A DNA stretch of 64,000 bases from a candidate division KSB1 bacterium (lineage in GTDB: Bacteria > Zhuqueibacterota > JdFR-76 > DREG01): assembly GCA_022566355.1 (NCBI GenBank), contig JADFJB010000002.1, forward strand, positions 1-64,000, written 5' to 3'. The position numbers were made by a program, and so were the translations under genes. Each line of letters begins with the position of its first letter. Within the stretch, counting starts at the first letter, position 1. Below the pieces are notes generated by a model that was not told where the DNA came from, searched no databases, and worked only from the letters and a program-made list of their open reading frames with translations. Shown piece by piece: positions 58,995 through 64,000 of the stretch.

Positions 58995-59924
58995 GTGGGA
59001 AACGAAGTCTACAACGAATTGGTGGGATTAATCACGGAAGCCAGAAATCCAGTTTCGATGAAAATCGATGAAGAATCTATTGAAAACATCTTAAGAATTA
59101 TCAATTCTGAGGACAAGAATATACCTGCCGTTATTGAGAATGAAATTCCATACATAAAAAAAGCGGTTGAACTTGTTGTTGATGCTTTTAAAAATGGCGG
59201 CAGGCTAATTTACATCGGTGCGGGAACAAGTGGTCGGCTTGGTGTTTTAGATGCTTCCGAATGTCCCCCAACCTATGGCACCCCGCCGGAAATGGTGCAA
59301 GGAATTATTGCCGGTGGCTATGATGCATTGGTAAAATCACAAGAAGGATCGGAAGATCGAAGGGATGATGCAAAAGTAGATCTCAAAGAAAAAAGGGTTA
59401 GCGAAAAGGATGTTGTTTGTGGAATTACAGCAAGCAAACGAACCCCATACGTCATCGCCGGAATTGAATATGCTAAAAGCATAGGCGCAAAGACCATTTT
59501 TGTAACTTGTAATAAAAGGGAAGAGGTTAAGCTTACAGTTGATGTCGCTGTTTGCCCGGTTGTTGGGCCCGAAGTGATAATGGGTTCTACACGGATGAAA
59601 GCCGGAACGGCCCAAAAGCTAGTATTAAATATGATTACAACGACAGCGATGATACAAATCGGTAAAGTGTATGAAAACATGATGATTGATCTGCAAATGA
59701 ACAGCAAAAAGCTTGAGGAACGATCAAAAAGAACCATCATGATTGTAACAGGGGTTAGCTACCAAGAGGCGGAAAAAATTCTTCGTGAAGCAGGTGGGCA
59801 CGTTAAAACAGCAATTGTAATGCTGTTAACCGAAACAGGAGAAGCCGAGGCGAAAAAGCTGCTAACCTTATCAGACGGCTTTGTAAAAAAAGCAATCAAT
59901 TTGGTCCGAAATAAAAAAGGCTGA
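58995..59924 (+). CDS. murQ: N-acetylmuramic acid 6-phosphate etherase
   Basis: Removes the lactyl ether from MurNAc-6-phosphate to give GlcNAc-6-phosphate and D-lactate in wall recycling. The SIS domain contains LIYIGAGTSGRLGVLDASECPPTYG (about 71-95), SEDRRDDAK, and GPEVIMGSTRMKAGTAQKLVLNMI. The 309-residue length is typical. The start is a GTG, 9 bp after the rsmG stop. It completes the pathway from anmK, which lies 21 kb away. Confidence 0.96.
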   Translation: MGNEVYNELVGLITEARNPVSMKIDEESIENILRIINSEDKNIPAVIENEIPYIKKAVELVVDAFKNGGRLIYIGAGTSGRLGVLDASECPPTYGTPPEMVQGIIAGGYDALVKSQEGSEDRRDDAKVDLKEKRVSEKDVVCGITASKRTPYVIAGIEYAKSIGAKTIFVTCNKREEVKLTVDVAVCPVVGPEVIMGSTRMKAGTAQKLVLNMITTTAMIQIGKVYENMMIDLQMNSKKLEERSKRTIMIVTGVSYQEAEKILREAGGHVKTAIVMLLTETGEAEAKKLLTLSDGFVKKAINLVRNKKG

Positions 59925-59930
59925 TCTGTT

Positions 59931-62900
59931 TTGCTCCAGAGAATTAAAAAAACTTTATATAATTCAGCCCAGTTTAATCAAGCCATTAAAGCGATTGGTA
60001 GAAATCACAAAACAATAATTGGTGGTTTAAAGGGAGCATCCGTTTCTTTTTTCACAGATTATTTGGTTACAGAAGATCATAATCATATAGTTATAATTAC
60101 TTCGGATCACGAACGAGCCGAAGAAATCTGGGGCGATCTAACTTCAATTTCCGCTGGTGAGGACATCCTTTATTTTCCATCGAGAAAAGAAAGCAAGCAA
60201 AGAATAAGTATTCCCCATGAACAAATTGGTCTTCAGTTAAACACGATTAACCAACTTTTGGACGGGACCCCAAATAAAATTGTAACAACGATTTCTGCGA
60301 TTTCTGAGAAAATTCCAGGATCTGGCAGTTTGCAAAGTCAAAGGATTGTTTTGGAAACAAGTCAGGAATATGAACTTGAATTTCTAGTAGAGGAATTGGT
60401 CGAATTCGGATATGAACGAACCGATCTGGTTAGCAGTGTTGGTGAATTTAGTGTAAGGGGGGGATTGATTGATGTGTTTGCTTTTGAATCTGTTTGTCCG
60501 GTTCGTATTGAATTCTTTGGCGATGTTGTAGACACCATCCGAATTTTCGATGTCACTACGCAAAGATCAAAAGAGAAAATCCAACGGTTTTCAATTTTAC
60601 CGCCGCCGGGCAAGAACAATGGACAATATGCTGAAGCACAAAATGATCTTTTGGATTTGTTGCCGGAAAAAACCATTTTACTTTTAGATCAACCGGAATT
60701 ATTCGAACGGGTGTTCATAGGGTTGAAAAAGCCGATGGACAGGGATGAGAGTATTCAAGAATGGCAGGAAGAAGAAGTAGACAAACAATGGGAAAAAATT
60801 CAAGAGAAGTTTGAAAAATTCAAGACAATTCTTCATCCTCACCTTGGTTCACAAGACGGAGTTGATATCCATTTTCGAATGCTCGGCATGAATGATTATC
60901 GCGGTAATATTCGGGAGTTGCGAAAAGATATTAACCAATTCTATGGAGGGAAGCCGGCACACGTTTTTGTTTTGCTAGAAGAAAAATTTGAAGTAGAACG
61001 CATGCACGATCTTCTTCAAGAATTTGAACAAAACATTCATATTGGTCAGGCGGTTCTTCATAGCGGATTCCAATATGCAAACGAAGGCATATTTGTTATA
61101 ACGGAAAAAGATTTATTTGGTCGTATACCACGCAAGCGGAACTGGGGTAAATACCGGGGCGGGACGCCGATCTCGAAGTTGAATACATTATCTCCGTCTG
61201 ATTTAGTAGTTCATGTTGATCATGGGATCGGCAGATATACCGGACTGGAAAAAATAACAGTGGCTAATGCGGAAAGGGAATGTTTAAAAATTCGTTATAG
61301 AGATGGCGACTTACTTTTTGTTCACATAGATCAATTATGGCGGATTAGTAAATATTCCGGGGCGGAAGGAATGGTGCCTAAATTGAGCCAGTTAGGCGGC
61401 AAGGATTGGGAAAAGATAAAAGAGAGGACACGGAAATCGGTTGAAAAAATGGCCAAGGATTTGCTTCAATTGTATGCAACCCGAAAAACCAAAGAGGGGT
61501 TTGCCTTTTCTACTGATTCTTTATGGCAAAAGGAATTGGAAGCATCCTTTTTATACGAAGAGACACCAGATCAACTGAGCACCATTGAAGAAGTTAAAAA
61601 AGACATGGAATCCAGAGCTCCAATGGATCGATTGATCTGTGGTGATGTTGGGTTCGGTAAAACCGAAGTTGCTTTACGAGCCGCGTTTAAGGCGGTTTTG
61701 GATGGAAAACAAGTTGCCATTCTGGTTCCGACAACTGTTCTTGCTCAACAACATTATAGTACTTTTTGTGAGCGGCTTTCTCGATATCCTGTAGAAGTTG
61801 GTTTGCTATCCAGGTTTAAAACGACCAAAGAACAGAAAAAAGAAATAGAAAAATTAAAATCCGGCAAATTAGATATTGTTATCGGAACCCACCGTCTTCT
61901 CTCAAAAGACGTTGAATTTAAAAATCTAGGATTATTTATCATCGATGAAGAACATCGATTTGGTGTCAAGCAAAAGGAAAAATTAAAATCAATTCATAAG
62001 CTTGTGGATGTTTTATCATTGTCCGCAACCCCAATCCCGCGAACTTTGTATTTTTCTATGGCGGGCAGCCGCGACATGTCTGTCATTAATACGCCACCCG
62101 ATGAAAGATTGCCTGTGATTTCCCAGGTTTTACCGTTTGACAAAAAAATTATTAAGAGCGCTATTTTGGAGGAAATTTATCGTGGCGGACAAGTCTTTCT
62201 GGTTCACAATGCTGTGCGGTCAATATATTCAATGGAAAACCTGATATTAAAATTAATTCCGGATATTCGAATCGCGGTCGCTCATGGGCAGATGTCACCT
62301 CATGAACTTGAGAAAGTGATGACTGATTTTGTTGAAAAAAAATATGATTGCCTCATTTGTACAATGATAATTGAATCGGGACTGGATTTACCGAATGTGA
62401 ATACTTTGATTGTAAATCGAGCCGACAAACTTGGTTTGGCCCAACTATATCAAATCAAAGGAAGAGTAGGAAGGTCAAACCGGCAAGCATTTGCCTACTT
62501 CTTAGTTCCTCCAATTAAGTACCTTACACCAAGCGCACTCAAACGGCTCCAAACGATTGAAGAACATTTTGAGCTGGGAGCGGGTTTGCAAATTGCTATG
62601 AAAGATTTGGAAATCCGAGGCGCGGGTAATCTATTGGGTTCGGATCAAAGCGGGTTTATCAATGTGATCGGATTTGATCTGTATTGTAAATTACTCGAAG
62701 AATCAATTTCGAATCTAAAGAATGAAAAAATAGAAGTTGCAGAAAACGGACATTTAAAAGATGTTGTTATCGACGTTGATTTTGATGCTTATATTCCTGA
62801 CGATTATGTCTCAATTGATTTTGAAAGAATAAACATCTATCAACGATTAAACATATCCAAATCAAAAGATGATTTGTTTGAATTGGACGAAGAACTAAGG

Positions 62901-63224
62901 GATCGTTTTGGTCAATTGCCTAAACCAGTTCGTACTCTTCTTGAGATAACTAGGCTTAGACAACTTTGCGCATCGTTGGGAATCGATAAGTTTAAAATTA
63001 GAAATCGCACCCTAACTGCTTATTTTTCAGATAGTTATTACACAAAAGCAAAGCAAAAATCATTACAGCAAATTCTTTCATTAATTCAAGCATCTTCACC
63101 GGAAAAGCTACAATTTTTGCATGGGAAGAAATTTGGTTTTAAATTTCAATTAAGAAGCACTGACGAAACGTCACTAAACGATACAAAAGAATTTTTTAAG
63201 AGGTTAGAACAAAATACTGTATAA
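59931..63224 (+). CDS. mfd: Transcription-repair coupling factor Mfd
   Basis: Removes RNA polymerase stalled at lesions and recruits UvrA. The UvrB-like N-terminal part (about 1-330), RNA-polymerase-interaction region (about 415-490, LSPSDLVVHVDHGIGRYTGLEKI), the SF2 motor with Walker A CGDVGFGKTEVALRAAFKA, Walker B IIDEEHRFGVKQKEKLK and the RecG-like motif YQIKGRVGRSNRQAFAYFL, and the C-terminal TRCF domain are all seen. At 1097 residues it is slightly shorter than the E. coli protein. The start is TTG 59931, just after murQ, with AAAAGG upstream. Confidence 0.97.
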   Translation: MLQRIKKTLYNSAQFNQAIKAIGRNHKTIIGGLKGASVSFFTDYLVTEDHNHIVIITSDHERAEEIWGDLTSISAGEDILYFPSRKESKQRISIPHEQIGLQLNTINQLLDGTPNKIVTTISAISEKIPGSGSLQSQRIVLETSQEYELEFLVEELVEFGYERTDLVSSVGEFSVRGGLIDVFAFESVCPVRIEFFGDVVDTIRIFDVTTQRSKEKIQRFSILPPPGKNNGQYAEAQNDLLDLLPEKTILLLDQPELFERVFIGLKKPMDRDESIQEWQEEEVDKQWEKIQEKFEKFKTILHPHLGSQDGVDIHFRMLGMNDYRGNIRELRKDINQFYGGKPAHVFVLLEEKFEVERMHDLLQEFEQNIHIGQAVLHSGFQYANEGIFVITEKDLFGRIPRKRNWGKYRGGTPISKLNTLSPSDLVVHVDHGIGRYTGLEKITVANAERECLKIRYRDGDLLFVHIDQLWRISKYSGAEGMVPKLSQLGGKDWEKIKERTRKSVEKMAKDLLQLYATRKTKEGFAFSTDSLWQKELEASFLYEETPDQLSTIEEVKKDMESRAPMDRLICGDVGFGKTEVALRAAFKAVLDGKQVAILVPTTVLAQQHYSTFCERLSRYPVEVGLLSRFKTTKEQKKEIEKLKSGKLDIVIGTHRLLSKDVEFKNLGLFIIDEEHRFGVKQKEKLKSIHKLVDVLSLSATPIPRTLYFSMAGSRDMSVINTPPDERLPVISQVLPFDKKIIKSAILEEIYRGGQVFLVHNAVRSIYSMENLILKLIPDIRIAVAHGQMSPHELEKVMTDFVEKKYDCLICTMIIESGLDLPNVNTLIVNRADKLGLAQLYQIKGRVGRSNRQAFAYFLVPPIKYLTPSALKRLQTIEEHFELGAGLQIAMKDLEIRGAGNLLGSDQSGFINVIGFDLYCKLLEESISNLKNEKIEVAENGHLKDVVIDVDFDAYIPDDYVSIDFERINIYQRLNISKSKDDLFELDEELRDRFGQLPKPVRTLLEITRLRQLCASLGIDKFKIRNRTLTAYFSDSYYTKAKQKSLQQILSLIQASSPEKLQFLHGKKFGFKFQLRSTDETSLNDTKEFFKRLEQNTV

Positions 63225-63244
63225 ATTTTATAAAGGGTAGGTGT

Positions 63245-64000
63245 ATGAAAAAGAACTGGATTTTGTTGGTCATTTTAAGTGTGTTCATCGGAATGTTTTC
63301 CGGATGCAATTCTAAAAAAACACAAATCGTAGCCAGGGCTGGGAATAGTTTGATAAGCCTTGAACAATTTGAAAGAGAATATCTAGAGTCAAATTCAATT
63401 CGATCTCTTCAAAATGCTTCAGGGGATGACAAGCAAAAATTTCTTGATAAAATGATCGACAAAGAAATGAAACTAATGTTTGCCAAACAAATGAATATAG
63501 ATAAAATTCCGGAAGTGAAGGATCAGATCGAGCAAGCGAGACTGCAGGCGGCATACATAGCGGCATTGGAGCAGCTTGTTATGTTCAAAATCATAAAAGA
63601 AAAAGAGATTCGGGAATTTTATGATCGTTCTGATAAAGAAATAAGAGTGCGACATATTCTTTTGGATCTACCCTCAAAGGATGACGCGGACTCTCTCACA
63701 AAAGTTGTCGAAAAAGCAGCTGGAATTATCCGGGAGCTTCGATCTGGTGGTGATTTCACTGAACTTGCCGGGAACTATTCAAAGGATGAATTTAGTTCGA
63801 AAAAAGGGGGAGATCTTGGTTTCTTAAAATGGGGAAGCATGGACAATAAATTTATGACCGCGGTGCTAAAATCCGGGAAATATCAAATCTATCCCCAACC
63901 AATTATTACCTCCAAAGGCGTTCATATTATTCAGGTTACCGAAAAGCGACCTGTTTTACAAAGGCCATATGAGATTGAAAGAACTGTTATCGTGCGAAAT
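63245..64000 (+). CDS. SurA/PpiC-like peptidyl-prolyl isomerase lipoprotein (partial, cut by the window end)
   Basis: 252 codons are read without a stop to the right edge. Residues 1-20 form a lipoprotein signal with lipobox FSGC and Cys20. A helical SurA-N-like segment follows (about 35-130). A parvulin domain (about 138-235) has IRVRHILLDL, GGDFTELAGNYSKDEFSSKKGGDLGFLKWG and SKGVHIIQVTEKRP, its catalytic core. It would assist outer-membrane protein folding in the periplasm. The ATG at 63245 follows AAAGGGTAGG and lies 20 bp after mfd, suggesting an operon. Confidence 0.92.
   Translation, partial: MKKNWILLVILSVFIGMFSGCNSKKTQIVARAGNSLISLEQFEREYLESNSIRSLQNASGDDKQKFLDKMIDKEMKLMFAKQMNIDKIPEVKDQIEQARLQAAYIAALEQLVMFKIIKEKEIREFYDRSDKEIRVRHILLDLPSKDDADSLTKVVEKAAGIIRELRSGGDFTELAGNYSKDEFSSKKGGDLGFLKWGSMDNKFMTAVLKSGKYQIYPQPIITSKGVHIIQVTEKRPVLQRPYEIERTVIVRN

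Overview
The window reads as the chromosomal replication-origin neighbourhood of a Gram-negative, AT-rich bacterium. It shows a diderm envelope (LptD, OmpA-type and other outer-membrane barrels, a SurA-like lipoprotein). The gene mix fits the FCB-related lineages (Calditrichota, KSB1, Marinimicrobia, Ignavibacteria and similar): single-chain glycyl-tRNA synthetase, BioY, PPDK, a PlpD-type patatin barrel, thrombospondin-type-3 OmpA, DUF721/DciA, and modest Shine-Dalgarno use with several TTG/GTG starts. That placement is inference from gene content. No rRNA, tRNA, CRISPR array, transposase or phage gene was seen.

Layout. From the left edge to about 51.8 kb almost every gene is on the minus strand. 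From about 52.1 kb to the right edge every gene is on the plus strand. The switch falls between dnaA and rpmH, where two consensus DnaA boxes lie 11 bp apart. Further boxes in inverted orientation lie between dnaA and dnaN. This is the expected pattern for a bidirectional origin, possibly bipartite, with dnaA in the middle. To the left come dnaN, recF, a DciA-like gene, gyrB and gyrA. To the right come rpmH, rnpA, yidD, yidC, mnmE, mnmG, rsmG, murQ and mfd, and a truncated parvulin lipoprotein. Two ParB-binding (parS) 16-mers flank mnmG, but parA and parB are not in the window.

Region by region: 0.2-4.2 kb, acpS-nnr-vanZ-alaX-cupin operon. 4.3-5.0 kb, an ECF sigma factor read the other way. 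5.2-10.1 kb, rarA-ROK kinase-lptD. 10.3-16 kb, a small coiled-coil protein, an MtnX-like phosphatase, ppdK and a CtpA protease. 16.2-23.8 kb, a long operon: aldehyde dehydrogenase and lysine 6-aminotransferase (lysine to 2-aminoadipate), rsmI, a phosphatidylinositol-phosphate-synthase-like gene, ino1, a MATE transporter and tmk. 24-27 kb, two outer-membrane proteins read divergently. 27-36.5 kb, a tight operon envC-like, holB, metG, tatD, rsmA, mgtE, recO, glyQS. 36.7-39.6 kb, anmK, a BadF-type amino-sugar kinase and bioY. 39.6-42.3 kb, a patatin/POTRA/barrel protein.

Themes. Peptidoglycan recycling is represented by anmK, the amino-sugar kinase and murQ, and inositol phospholipid synthesis by ino1 and its CDP-alcohol phosphotransferase partner. 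The most unusual single observation is an in-frame amber codon that splits that phosphotransferase directly after its complete catalytic motif. I found no convincing wholly new system; the points most worth checking are that amber codon, the parS pair with no adjacent parAB, the boxes on both sides of dnaA, and two architecturally unusual outer-membrane proteins.
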